Counted from the first letter of the stretch, positions 1-9,193 are shown. The stretch is DNA of 64,000 nucleotides from Kluyvera cryocrescens NBRC 102467 (GCF_001571285.1 NZ_BCTM01000023.1:31192-95191), one strand, 5' to 3'. The notes: generated from the letters alone by a model not told the origin. Made by a program: numbers and translations.

Positions 1-824
1 AGACACTCCTGCGCTTCAACTAAAATCGAATGCCAATTCTCATACGTCAACTCACTGAGAGAAAATGATTTCCCTCCAATATATTTCTCTTTGATTTCAG
101 GTCGAGAAGCGACCTGCCACGCATCTCGGGAAAACGTCATGAAAATGACGTCGGGATTCTCTAATTGTGGAATAACATTCAGTAATTCAGGATTGGTTAA
201 TTCTGTCCGAATCAGTCGGGCGATCGGCCAATCTTTGTACATCATCCCTTCAAGATTCACGCCAATAGAGATATTATCCGTTTGGGTATTGACAGATATA
301 TTCCACTGCACGCCTTCATACCCATCACTCATACCAAAAAAGGGTTTATTGAGCTGACCAAAAGCTCTGCCCTTTACCCCCAGCGCTTCACAGAATGACT
401 GCAGCAAATCAGCAAATTCAACGGAGTGATGTCTGGAGTGAGCAGAATAACGGTTCTTCATTTTAGATTTGGCTTTACCCTCATACACGACTGCTGAATC
501 ATAGTCGCGGACTAATGTTATATCATCTTGTGCATCCAATATGGATATGGCGGCTTTATAAGCGTCATCGGCATTGAGATTAAAAAACTCCCGCCTTTTT
601 TGGCGTAATGGGGTTAATTTATGATGAAGCAGCTTTTCAAATTTCTTACAGTCATTAACGGCCATACTGTAAGCGACTGCCCAGATAAAATCCCCGGTAG
701 AACTTTTATTGATTTCATGGCATCGCGCAACCGGGTCTCTGGTGGTCATGCCAATTTTACATACCGGCAGGTCGATATCCGAAACTTCCAGTATATATAC
801 ATATCCGTATAATTCTTCGGTCAT
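1..824 (-). CDS. GIY-YIG-type (T5orf172/MUG113-like) nuclease-domain protein, 3' end cut by window
   Basis: A reading frame with no stop runs from an ATG at 824 to the window edge (about 274 codons seen), so the C-terminus is missing. Residues 7-85 look like the T5orf172/MUG113 branch of the GIY-YIG superfamily: a YVYIL strand at 9-12, KIGMT at 23-27, an arginine a few residues later, a conserved Glu at 63, the LHHKL segment at 66-70 and REFF at 79-81. The remaining 190 residues match no family I know. The DNA is visibly AT-richer than the genes to its right, which suggests horizontal transfer. A weak GGA ribosome site precedes the ATG. The nuclease activity and any role in defence or mobile DNA are inferred from the fold only. 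Confidence 0.7.
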   Translation of the reverse strand, partial: MTEELYGYVYILEVSDIDLPVCKIGMTTRDPVARCHEINKSSTGDFIWAVAYSMAVNDCKKFEKLLHHKLTPLRQKRREFFNLNADDAYKAAISILDAQDDITLVRDYDSAVVYEGKAKSKMKNRYSAHSRHHSVEFADLLQSFCEALGVKGRAFGQLNKPFFGMSDGYEGVQWNISVNTQTDNISIGVNLEGMMYKDWPIARLIRTELTNPELLNVIPQLENPDVIFMTFSRDAWQVASRPEIKEKYIGGKSFSLSELTYENWHSILVEAQEC

Positions 825-975
825 ATTCGTCCGTCTGTCGCAGGTTGCTCTATTTTTTTCATTATGCTGTGACGAAAATGCTTAAGCAATTATCATCGCA
901 TCCGCACAATGCCGCCCGCCTCAACAATGAAGCAAGCAATCGACGACCTATGATGTCGTTATGTTAATCAACCTA

Positions 976-2760
976 TCACCCCGCCTCCAGCATACCAAAA
1001 TTAACGATCCGCGAACGGCCCATCTCTTTTGCGCGGTAGAGCGCCACGTCGGCAGCACGCAGCAGGTTGTCGCTTTGGACATGCTCAGGGTAGCTGGCCA
1101 CGCCGATAGAAACGTCAACATGGCCGACATCCACGCCGCCAAAACGCAGCGGCATCTCGCGTACGCCGTTAAATATCACCGTTGCGCAGCGGTTAGCGGC
1201 CTCTTCATCCATATTGGCCAGCAAAACCAGAAACTCTTCGCCACCGTAGCGGAAGGCGACCCCGCCTTCACGGACCACGCGCTGAATAATGGCGGCGACG
1301 CTTTTAATCACCCCATCCCCCACCTCGTGGCCGAAGCGGTCGTTAATACTTTTGAAATGATCGATATCGATCATTAAGCAGCTAATCGGCTCTTTATTGC
1401 GGATCGCCTGACTCATCTGAGTGCCCATGATATCTTCCAGATGGTGGCGGTTACGCAGGCCAGTCAGCGGGTCGTAGAGGGCTTTTTCCAACAACGCATC
1501 ACGTAAACGCTGGTTAGCTAACGCCAGCCCAAGCGCCTCGGCCATCAGCTCCAGATAGCCACGGGAGAAGGTGCTAGCGGCATCCAGATTCTGGAATGAA
1601 AGCAGGCCGATAGCCTCACCCTGTGCGATAAGCGGCACGCACAGCGTGTGATCCTGGCAACTCTCCGGCAGGTGATAACAAATGATATCGGGCTCACCAT
1701 GCACCGGTGGATGACTCTGTCCACGCCGCACCGCCCAGCATTCATCCGGATGGAAAGGCTCATCGCTGCCCTTCGGTGACAGCCACTGCGCTACGCAGCG
1801 CATCTGCCAGGGTTCTCTATCGAGGATATAGAGTCGCCCGGCAACGCCCGGGGCGATGTTCGGCGCAAAAAGCTCTGCCACATTGATGACGTCAGCAAAG
1901 GTTTCGCATCCCTGTAACCGCTGAGTCATTCGCGCCAACAGCTCGCGAATCGCCCAGTTGGCATCACGTTCTCTCTCCAACTGCTGTCGCGCTAACCCAT
2001 TCTCACGAAAAATACGGATAGCCTGCGCCATATCGCCGATTTCATCAATCTGGTTAAAATTCGGCGTTTCAACAGCGTAATCCTGCGAAGCCAGGCGATG
2101 AACCACATCGCTCAGGCGGACTACCGGGCGCAGTACGCGGCGCTTTAAAATAAAACCCATGACGAACAAAAAGAGCAGCGCGGTCAACCCGACCATCACT
2201 TCAGACAGGGTGCGTAGCGTACGAGAGGCGTTGGTTGCATCGATAATGGCGTCACGCGCGCGGTTGTCCAACATCTGGCGGAAATGGTCTATCCGTTCCT
2301 GTACGCGGTCCAGCTCCTGTTCATAGACTTTCCCATAGAGCAGCGCTACCGCCTCTTTATCTTCCCCCCGCGCAACGCTTTCAAAGGCGGTTTTCTGCTC
2401 ATCCAGTAGCTCATCAACAATTTGCAGCCCTTCATGCAGCAGCGCCAACTCTTCTTCTGACGCCCCTGAGTCTTTTAGCTTCGATAGTCGATGTTCAATT
2501 TTTACCTGTGACGCTTCTTTTTGCTGATAGTCCTTCAGCACATCAGGATCTTTCGCCAAAACGTACAAGCGAGCCAGGTCCGATAGCTCCCAGGCATCCG
2601 TTTCCACTTCATCGGTAAGCTGATCGAATACCTGACGCTGCTCTACCGCCTGGCGTTCAGCGTTATCTGCATTGGACGCCATCACCATGACGATGCCGGA
2701 GACGATGGTCAGGCATACGGTCGCGCTATAGGCCCAGTTCGTGATTGTGGCAATTCGCAC
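976..2760 (-). CDS. membrane-bound diguanylate cyclase (HAMP-GAF-GGDEF)
   Basis: Likely makes cyclic di-GMP from two GTP at the inner membrane. The 594 residues show a first membrane helix (about 8-28), a helical periplasmic domain, a second helix (about 187-205), a HAMP linker (about 206-258), a GAF-like sensor (about 285-425) and a GGDEF domain (about 430-590). The active-site loop is GGEEF at 506-510, a form compatible with catalysis. The inhibitory RxxD site normally found five residues before this loop reads REGG, so product feedback through the I-site is probably absent. The start is GTG, with AAGGA eight bases upstream. No partner gene is adjacent. The sensed signal is unknown. Confidence 0.88.
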   Translation of the reverse strand: MRIATITNWAYSATVCLTIVSGIVMVMASNADNAERQAVEQRQVFDQLTDEVETDAWELSDLARLYVLAKDPDVLKDYQQKEASQVKIEHRLSKLKDSGASEEELALLHEGLQIVDELLDEQKTAFESVARGEDKEAVALLYGKVYEQELDRVQERIDHFRQMLDNRARDAIIDATNASRTLRTLSEVMVGLTALLFLFVMGFILKRRVLRPVVRLSDVVHRLASQDYAVETPNFNQIDEIGDMAQAIRIFRENGLARQQLERERDANWAIRELLARMTQRLQGCETFADVINVAELFAPNIAPGVAGRLYILDREPWQMRCVAQWLSPKGSDEPFHPDECWAVRRGQSHPPVHGEPDIICYHLPESCQDHTLCVPLIAQGEAIGLLSFQNLDAASTFSRGYLELMAEALGLALANQRLRDALLEKALYDPLTGLRNRHHLEDIMGTQMSQAIRNKEPISCLMIDIDHFKSINDRFGHEVGDGVIKSVAAIIQRVVREGGVAFRYGGEEFLVLLANMDEEAANRCATVIFNGVREMPLRFGGVDVGHVDVSIGVASYPEHVQSDNLLRAADVALYRAKEMGRSRIVNFGMLEAG

Positions 2761-2837
2761 CTGTTGGTTCCTTCTGCAGCAGACAATGAATAAGCATTAC
2801 TGAAATTATAGGAAATGTATGATTTCGCGTGATAATA

Positions 2838-2861
2838 AAAAGGCGACCCGCAGGCCGCCTT
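2838..2861 (-). terminator. rho-independent terminator after the AI-2E family gene
   Basis: On the minus strand the arms AAGGCG and CGCCTT enclose a short GC-rich loop and are followed by a run of T. It lies 18 bases past the stop of the gene at 2879-3988. Confidence 0.75.
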
Positions 2862-2878
2862 GAGTTATCGTCTTATCG

Positions 2879-3988
2879 CTACAATTCTGGAGGGTTTTTT
2901 CCCTCTTCAATAAACTCTTCGTCCAGCCCTTCTGCGTTACCGGCATGATCTCGCCCGGAGAACAAGTTCCAGCAGGCCAGGAACAATGCAGCGATCAGCG
3001 GGCCGATAACAAAGCCGTTGATGCCATAAATTTCCATACCACCAAGGGTGGTAATCAGGATCAGATAGTCCGGCATCTTGGTGTCTTTACCCACCAGCAG
3101 CGGACGCAGGATATTGTCCACCAGCCCGACGATAATCACAAAGAAGCCGACGATAAACAGCCCTTGCCACAGCTGCTGCGTCGCAAAGAGGAAAATAGCC
3201 GCAGGCACCCAAATAATCGCGGAGCCGACGGCGGGCACCAGGGAGAGAAACGCCATCAACGCGCCCCATAAAACGCTGCCATCAATGCCCACAATCGCAA
3301 ACGCAATACCGCCGAGCGTCCCCTGCACCACCGCCACTACCGCCGTGCCTTTTACCGTCGCACGGGTGACGCCCACGAACTTGGCAAACAGGTGCTGTTT
3401 GGCGAAATCCGACAACGGCAGCGAATCCAGTATCTGGCGAACCAGGTATGGGCCGTCTTTTAGCAGGAAGAACAGCAGATACAGCATGATGCCGAAGCTT
3501 ATCGCAAAGCCAAAGGTGCCCTTGCCGATAAGGAACGCGCTGCCCGCAAGGTACTGCCCGCCCTGCAACGCGAACTCAGACAGCTTCTTCTGGATTTGCG
3601 CAGCGCTGCTAAGGTTGTGCTCGATCAGGAACCCCTGCGCCCAGCGAGGCAGATGGGACAAAATGCTGGCCACCACCTCCGGAAATTGGGTGTTATTTTG
3701 CTGAAGTTTGGTATCGACCACGCTCAGCTCAAGCGCCAGCGAAGAGAGAATGATCATCAAAGGGATAAATACAATCAGGCAGATAATGCCGATAGTCAGC
3801 AACGACGCCAGCCCGTTTCGATCTCCCAGCGCGCTGCGCAGTTTATTTTTTACCGGATTGAAGACCACGGTGAGCACCGCAGCCCATAAAATGGCGGAAA
3901 AGTAAGGCGACAATACATCGAAAAACGCCCAGGTCACGAGGGCCAGAATAAAAATGAAAAAACCTTTGGTCAGTCCGTTAAAGCGCAT
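2879..3988 (-). CDS. AI-2E family (UPF0118) transporter
   Basis: A 369-residue inner-membrane protein with about seven or eight hydrophobic segments in the arrangement of the AI-2E/PerM/YdiK/TqsA family. The central amphipathic region and the C-terminal block DNILRPLLVGK followed by GGMEIYGINGFVIGP are family hallmarks. Family members export small molecules or exchange ions, and the substrate here cannot be told from sequence. It is not the direct counterpart of PerM, TqsA or YdiK as I remember them. An AGGA site lies seven bases before the ATG. The gene appears to be monocistronic with its own terminator. Confidence 0.85.
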   Translation of the reverse strand: MRFNGLTKGFFIFILALVTWAFFDVLSPYFSAILWAAVLTVVFNPVKNKLRSALGDRNGLASLLTIGIICLIVFIPLMIILSSLALELSVVDTKLQQNNTQFPEVVASILSHLPRWAQGFLIEHNLSSAAQIQKKLSEFALQGGQYLAGSAFLIGKGTFGFAISFGIMLYLLFFLLKDGPYLVRQILDSLPLSDFAKQHLFAKFVGVTRATVKGTAVVAVVQGTLGGIAFAIVGIDGSVLWGALMAFLSLVPAVGSAIIWVPAAIFLFATQQLWQGLFIVGFFVIIVGLVDNILRPLLVGKDTKMPDYLILITTLGGMEIYGINGFVIGPLIAALFLACWNLFSGRDHAGNAEGLDEEFIEEGKNPPEL

Positions 3989-4136
3989 TGGTGGATCCTG
4001 TAGCGGGGAAACTGTCTCGACTATAGAGGCGTTTAGCGGGTTTTACCAACCTGGACACTGACTTTAAACTCGGACAGCCCTATTTCCGGATATTTCACCG
4101 TGGCCGTAAACGCCCCGGAATATTCAGCCACACCGG

Positions 4137-5168
4137 TTAGGATGATTTCTCGCTTTGTCGATGCTGGCGAAAAATAACCAGCGCGGGCAGCGTATGGATA
4201 AGCAACATGCGAATCAGATGATTGGCCATAACAAACCCCGCGTCGACCTTGAGCATCAATGCGGCAAAGGACATAGTTTCGACGCTGCCCGGCACCCAGG
4301 AGAGCAGCAATAAAGAGAAGGGATAGCCCACCAACCAAGAGCCCCCCCAGGCCATCACCACGGTGATACCCAGCCCTATCGCGATAAGCTGCAGCGAGGA
4401 CCAAAGGTGGCGGCCAAACTCAGTGAATGAAAAAAGGGTGAAATGATGGCCTAACAGCATCCCCATCAGCACCATGCTCAGTTGGTTGAGAATATCCGGG
4501 AAATAGAGCGTTTCTGCAGCCAGCGGATGCAGCGCGGCGGCGCAAAATAGCGAAGTCAGCATAAACGGTGCGGGAAAATGATAGTGCTCAAGCCATTTCC
4601 CCAACGTATAGCCCACCGCGACAATCGCGGTCAGCCACAGCATATTATTGATGGTGAAAAAAACGGCCGAAACCGGGACTAAACTGCCTTCTGCGCCGCC
4701 TCGTGAAACAAAACCGGCCAACAGGGTCAGCACAATCAGCCGTAATGCATGCGAAATCACAATTTTTTGCGGCGGCGTTTTGCTATGCGCTGCCAGCGCC
4801 AGCACCGCAGCCATCGCCCCCGGAACCGCGCCCAGCAGAGCTTCGTCTTTGCTCCAGCCTAATTTTCGTCGGCACCAGAAATAACAGAGCGTGAATTGCA
4901 GCGCTAAACAGAGCAGCAAGAGGCCGAAAAACAGTCCAATCTCCAGCCCTTCGCTAAAGGAAAAATGGCGCATTAACAGCCCGATCGATGTTCCCAGCGA
5001 GAGCTGGATCAAGGTGATGCTACCGGAAAGCGTCGGCACTACGCCAACGCAGCGCCTGAGCAGGAGAACCGTTATCAATGGGCCAAACATCATGCCCAGT
5101 GGAATATGGCACAAGACAAAAACCTGGCCAACCAGAATGCATAAGATAAAGCTTATTAGCCATTTCAT
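4137..5168 (-). CDS. AbrB family membrane protein
   Basis: A 343-residue protein with about ten hydrophobic helices, built from two similar halves with the GxxxGxxLG-type turns of the AbrB membrane family (the family historically mislabelled as ammonia monooxygenase or regulator). Family proteins are thought to be transporters. The substrate is unknown. The ATG lies at 5166-5168 in an AT-rich stretch with no strong ribosome site. The gene is 148 bp upstream of the AI-2E family gene on the same strand, but no shared job can be read from the sequence. Confidence 0.8.
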   Translation of the reverse strand: MKWLISFILCILVGQVFVLCHIPLGMMFGPLITVLLLRRCVGVVPTLSGSITLIQLSLGTSIGLLMRHFSFSEGLEIGLFFGLLLLCLALQFTLCYFWCRRKLGWSKDEALLGAVPGAMAAVLALAAHSKTPPQKIVISHALRLIVLTLLAGFVSRGGAEGSLVPVSAVFFTINNMLWLTAIVAVGYTLGKWLEHYHFPAPFMLTSLFCAAALHPLAAETLYFPDILNQLSMVLMGMLLGHHFTLFSFTEFGRHLWSSLQLIAIGLGITVVMAWGGSWLVGYPFSLLLLSWVPGSVETMSFAALMLKVDAGFVMANHLIRMLLIHTLPALVIFRQHRQSEKSS

Positions 5169-5291
5169 ATAAGGGCCCGATGAATTCGACCTATCACGAT
5201 TTCAGCTCGCTGCACAATCAATACAGATTATCGTCGTGCTGATAGAATAAACGGGCTACGTATTTATCACCCGGTTATTCATCCGCTGGCG

Positions 5292-5495
5292 TTATTGGCT
5301 TATCTTACGTAATTCAGTGACGGGGACACCGCCAATTCCCCAATTATCGGTATCAACCTCATCAATCACCACAATTGTGGTGCTAGGGTTTTTATTCAGC
5401 ACATCAACCAGTAATTGGGTGACGCCGGACATGAGCCGTTTTTTCTGCTCATCCGTTGCGCCTTCTTTGGTAATTTTTATATTGACATAAGGCAT
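5292..5495 (-). CDS. 4-oxalocrotonate tautomerase family enzyme
   Basis: A small tautomerase-fold protein of 67 residues. I chose the ATG at 5495, not the one at 5501. AGGAG sits eight bases before it (only two before the other), and this start puts proline directly after the initiator Met, so removing Met exposes the catalytic Pro1 (MPYVNIKI). The EQKKRLM helix and the conserved middle segment (TTIVVIDEV) fit the family. It lies 65 bp downstream of an MFS transporter on the same strand and is probably cotranscribed with it. The substrate is unknown. An aromatic or unsaturated keto acid is the usual guess. Confidence 0.85.
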   Translation of the reverse strand: MPYVNIKITKEGATDEQKKRLMSGVTQLLVDVLNKNPSTTIVVIDEVDTDNWGIGGVPVTELRKISQ

Positions 5496-5560
5496 GTTCA
5501 TTTCTCCTGTAGGGTAGAGGTGGTCGTTGTTTTTCTAAAGATTAAAATGCGCAGACGCGT

Positions 5561-6730
5561 CTATGATTTTGTTTTTCGGTATTGTAAATGGCTTATACCC
5601 GCCGCGATAAATAGTGCACCCGCGCCGAGTAGCGTTGGCCCGGTAAGACTCTGGCCGCGGTTCTCAAACGCGCTGACCATCAGCGGCCCGGCAATTTGCC
5701 CCACGCCATAGGTCAGGGTCACAAGGCCGAGCAGATTCACTTTTTGCGGCGCCTTGAGTTTTTTTGCCAGCGGCATCACCAGTGAACTGGTGCCCATAAA
5801 CGTCGCACCAAAGCCGATACACCCTAGCGTGAGCAGAATAGAAGAATGGGTCAGCGCTGCCAGTACCACGCAGCAGGCTTGCACAATGAGATTCAGGCTC
5901 AGACACGGCAGAATATTTCCCTTTCTGGCCACCCACAGCCAGCCATAGCAACCGGGAATCACCGCCAGGCCCACAACCGACCAGATATGTTCGGCTATGA
6001 AACTCGCCCCTAATCCTTTCGCCATCACGGGCAAATACGTGGCGACAATAATATAGCCAAAGCCGGCCAGGCCATATAACAGCGCCAACTGCCACCATTG
6101 AATACTTTTATCAGCCTTGAGCGGCTGCGCCATTTCCTGAGGAATATGAGCATCGCGTGGTAATAAAAGCCACAAGACGATCAGTAATACGCCTGAAATA
6201 CATGAAGCCCCTAGCCAGAGTGTTTTTGCACTCAGCAAATGCGCGACGCCGGCGATGACATATTCATTACCGATAAAAATGCCAACACCAACGCCGGAAA
6301 ATAACGAAGCAATGACCCAAGGACGATGGCTGTGCTGTAGTACCAGCATGGCGCCAAATATCATCATTCCCGCACTCGCCACCCCAGCGAGGAATCGGAT
6401 GAGGATGACCACCTCAGGCACCGTGACAATCGCCATGAATAAAATCAGCAGACCGGTGATCAGCGCAACGGCCAACAGCATGGCCTTGAGATGGGCCAGA
6501 CGAGTAAAAACACCAAACGAAAATAGCAGGCTGCCGAACAGGTATCCCGCATAATTGGCGCTCGCAATCAGCGACAGTTGCGAAAAGGTAAAAAGCCCTT
6601 CATGCAGCATAATGGGCAACATCGGCGTATAGAGAAAACGTCCAATCCCCATCCCCAGCGTCAATACAACCATGCCAAATACCGCAGTACGGATTTGGTG
6701 ATAGCGCGCGTCTTTGTGATCAGGATCCAT
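5561..6730 (-). CDS. YbfB/YjiJ family MFS transporter
   Basis: A twelve-helix major facilitator of about 389 residues. The first helix reads TLGMGIGRFLYTPMLP, typical of the YbfB/YjiJ group. I prefer the ATG at 6730 because GAG sits eight bases upstream; a GTG three codons earlier (6739) is possible. The gene precedes the tautomerase on the same strand and is divergent from a LysR regulator 107 bp away, which suggests a regulated uptake or efflux unit. The transported compound is unknown. Confidence 0.85.
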   Translation of the reverse strand: MDPDHKDARYHQIRTAVFGMVVLTLGMGIGRFLYTPMLPIMLHEGLFTFSQLSLIASANYAGYLFGSLLFSFGVFTRLAHLKAMLLAVALITGLLILFMAIVTVPEVVILIRFLAGVASAGMMIFGAMLVLQHSHRPWVIASLFSGVGVGIFIGNEYVIAGVAHLLSAKTLWLGASCISGVLLIVLWLLLPRDAHIPQEMAQPLKADKSIQWWQLALLYGLAGFGYIIVATYLPVMAKGLGASFIAEHIWSVVGLAVIPGCYGWLWVARKGNILPCLSLNLIVQACCVVLAALTHSSILLTLGCIGFGATFMGTSSLVMPLAKKLKAPQKVNLLGLVTLTYGVGQIAGPLMVSAFENRGQSLTGPTLLGAGALFIAAGISHLQYRKTKS

Positions 6731-6837
6731 TTTTAGCACTCAATCCGGTAATTAACTTGATTGTTATCTTACATAAGCAAATGATTATAAAAAGTTAATA
6801 AAAAAGACCAGTTCGTTCACTTTGAGTAACAATCACA
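6731..6837. promoter_or_regulatory. divergent promoter region between MFS transporter and LysR regulator
   Basis: A 107 bp AT-rich spacer between two divergent genes. It contains a dyad TAAC-N6-GTTA (TAACTTGATTGTTA) near the transporter side, a plausible LysR contact site. Assignment to the adjacent regulator is inference. Confidence 0.45.
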
Positions 6838-7725
6838 ATGAACAGTACCGCGCTTAACTTATTTAAAACGGTAGCAGAAACCGGCTCGATATCCGCCGCA
6901 GCCCGACAGCTTCACTGCGTATCATCCAACGTCACGACCCGTCTTAAACAGCTGGAAAGCAGCCTCGACGTCTCGCTGTTCATTCGGGAAAAAAATCGCC
7001 TGCACATCACCCCAGAGGGCGAACTCCTGCTGCGGTATGCCAACAAAATCATGGCGTTATTGGAAGAGGCCCAGCTCTCGATGCAGGGCACAAAAGCCGC
7101 GGGCCCGCTGCGTATCGGCGCCATGGAGACAACGGCGGCGATTCGCTTACCGCCATTGCTGGCCCGTTTTCATCGTGAAATGCCGGCGGTCGAGCTGAAT
7201 TTAAAGACCGCGCCAACGGAACTGTTAATGCAACAGGTGAACAATAACGAACTGGATATCGCTTTCGTTGCCGACAACCCTCGGCTACATGATGAAAATT
7301 CATCATTACAATCACAGATCCTCTGCCAGGAGACGCTGGTGCTGGTGACGGCGGCCGAGCATCCGGCGGTCACTCAGGGTACCGACCTTCAGGTGACAAA
7401 ACCGCTGGTGTTTGTGAAAGGCTGTAATTATCGTTCCCGCCTGGAGCAATGGCTTGAATCGCTGGGAGTGGAACATTCAACGCCACTTGAATTTGGTTCA
7501 TTTCAGGCGATTCTTGGCTGCGTCAGCGCAGGCATGGGGATTGCGCTGCTGCCCGAAAGAGTCGTCAGGCAATATGAGGACAATTTCAGCATCCGCAGCC
7601 ATGCGATTTCTCCGCAGATTGGTAACGTGAATACGATGGTCGTCTGGCGCAAGAACCGTGAGATAAGCCCGGTGATCAACTGCTTTATCTCGTTTATGAC
7701 CGCTGAACGCGCTCGCAGGACATAA
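6838..7725 (+). CDS. LysR family transcriptional regulator
   Basis: A 295-residue regulator. Residues 1-60 form the winged helix-turn-helix (SISAAARQLHCVSSNVTTRL). The remainder is a periplasmic-binding-like effector domain starting at about residue 90 (GPLRIGAMETTAAIRL) and ending in a GMGIALLPERVV segment. It is divergent from the transporter/tautomerase pair and most likely controls it. The ligand is unknown. Confidence 0.88.
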   Translation: MNSTALNLFKTVAETGSISAAARQLHCVSSNVTTRLKQLESSLDVSLFIREKNRLHITPEGELLLRYANKIMALLEEAQLSMQGTKAAGPLRIGAMETTAAIRLPPLLARFHREMPAVELNLKTAPTELLMQQVNNNELDIAFVADNPRLHDENSSLQSQILCQETLVLVTAAEHPAVTQGTDLQVTKPLVFVKGCNYRSRLEQWLESLGVEHSTPLEFGSFQAILGCVSAGMGIALLPERVVRQYEDNFSIRSHAISPQIGNVNTMVVWRKNREISPVINCFISFMTAERARRT

Positions 7726-7850
7726 CGCCCGATAACGGAGCGCCGCGTTCGGTCGGTTCACTGCTGAAAAGAGGCCGCCGGAAGAAAACATCCGGCTTAT
7801 GGCGAGGTAGATCAACGCCGTTGTAGGCACGCTTCTCGGGATACAGTATT

Positions 7851-7867
7851 ATGAAACACAGTTTCAT
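7851..7867. promoter_or_regulatory. perfect palindromic operator upstream of MFS gene
   Basis: ATGAAAC-ACA-GTTTCAT is a perfect 7+3+7 dyad 35 bp before the start of the MFS gene. It overlaps a possible -10 box (TATTAT, 7847-7852). The size and symmetry suit a dimeric repressor such as TetR. No such repressor gene is adjacent, so the binding protein is unknown. Confidence 0.5.
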
Positions 7868-7902
7868 TCAGATGCATTCCCTAACACAGACCCCTTACCA
7901 CC

Positions 7903-9141
7903 ATGAAAACGAATAATAAAAAAGGGCACGCTTTTCACTTTAGTGCTTTCCGCCACCTCTTTTTTGCGCGCCTGCTGACCGTACTCGGCAACGGTATTGC
8001 CCCTATCGCGCTGGCGTTTGCGGTACTGGATATCGGCGGGTCGGTGTCCGATTTGGGGATTGTCGTCGCCTCCCGCTCACTCTTCAACGTCGCCTTTTTG
8101 CTGATTGGCGGCGTATTAGCCGATCGCTACTCGCGCAGCCGCGTGCTGGTCTCCTCTTCGCTGGTTGCCGCTATCTCACAGGCTATCGTAGCGTGGTTAG
8201 TCCTTGACGGTTCCGCGACGGTCATGAGTCTGGCTCTACTGGGTACACTTAACGGTGCCGCCGCGGGTATTGCCTTACCGGCCTCCTCGGCGCTGGTGCC
8301 CCAAACGGTCCCCGCGCAGAATTTGCGTCAGGCCAATGCGCTTATCCAACTGGGCATCTATAGCGGCACGGTCATCGGCGCATCGCTTGGCGGCATCCTG
8401 ATAGGCTCCGTGGGCCCCGGCTGGGGGCTGGCGATTGATGCTCTCGGCTTCGCATTCGCCGCGCCGCTGTATCTGTTCATTCGCGTGGCCGCAATCAAGT
8501 CCGGTGAATCACAAAGCAATATCCTGTTGGATTTAAAAGAGGGCTGGAAAGAGTTCGCCAGCCGGGCGTGGGTATGGTCGATTGTCGTCCAGTTCACCAT
8601 TATCAATGCGGCATTCAGCGGTATTGTGATGGTATTAGGACCGGTGATTGCCGACGCTTCTTTTGGCCGCGCCAACTGGGGGATGATTATTGCCGCACAA
8701 AGCGTTGGCCTGATTGTCGGATCGTTCCTCGCCCTGCGCTGGCGCCCCCGTCGCGATCTGTTTATCGGCGCCATGCTGGTTGCACTGTGCGCCGTTCCCA
8801 TCTTCCTGCTGAGCCAGCCGGCTTCAGCGCCGTGGCTGGTTGCCGCCTTTTTCACGGCGGGTGTCGCCTTTGGTCTTTTTGGTGTCTCCTGGGCTCACTC
8901 CCTGCAAACGCATATTCCGCCAGAGAAACTGGCCCGCGTGTATGCCTATGATGCGGTGGGCTCGTTTGTGGCGATCCCTTTTGGCGAACTGGTTGCCGGA
9001 CCGCTGGCCGCGCGTTTTGGCACCAGCGACGTGCTGCTGGTTGCCGCGTTGGCGGTCGTTGTCGCCACCGCTGGCGTGGGTCTGGTTCCCGCGATCAGAC
9101 GGCTTGATAACGCCGCGCGGAGTAAACCGCACGCCGTGTAA
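7903..9141 (+). CDS. MFS exporter, drug-efflux type
   Basis: A 412-residue major facilitator with twelve predicted helices. It has the loop 2-3 motif GGVLADRYSRSRVL (about residues 67-80), and the layout resembles MFS proteins of the macrolide/enterobactin-exporter type. No clear Shine-Dalgarno sequence lies directly before the ATG. The palindrome at 7851-7867 suggests repression in the absence of a ligand. The substrate is unknown. Confidence 0.82.
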   Translation: MKTNNKKGHAFHFSAFRHLFFARLLTVLGNGIAPIALAFAVLDIGGSVSDLGIVVASRSLFNVAFLLIGGVLADRYSRSRVLVSSSLVAAISQAIVAWLVLDGSATVMSLALLGTLNGAAAGIALPASSALVPQTVPAQNLRQANALIQLGIYSGTVIGASLGGILIGSVGPGWGLAIDALGFAFAAPLYLFIRVAAIKSGESQSNILLDLKEGWKEFASRAWVWSIVVQFTIINAAFSGIVMVLGPVIADASFGRANWGMIIAAQSVGLIVGSFLALRWRPRRDLFIGAMLVALCAVPIFLLSQPASAPWLVAAFFTAGVAFGLFGVSWAHSLQTHIPPEKLARVYAYDAVGSFVAIPFGELVAGPLAARFGTSDVLLVAALAVVVATAGVGLVPAIRRLDNAARSKPHAV

Positions 9142-9165
9142 TCCTACGTCCGTTTATCTCCCCCA

Positions 9166-9193
9166 CTCCGGCGCCCATTCCTCGGGACCGGAG
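9166..9193 (+). terminator. hairpin after MFS gene
   Basis: CTCCGG and CCGGAG arms enclose a 16-base loop 25 bp past the MFS stop. Only a short T run (CTTTAG) follows, so termination is possible but not certain. Confidence 0.4.
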
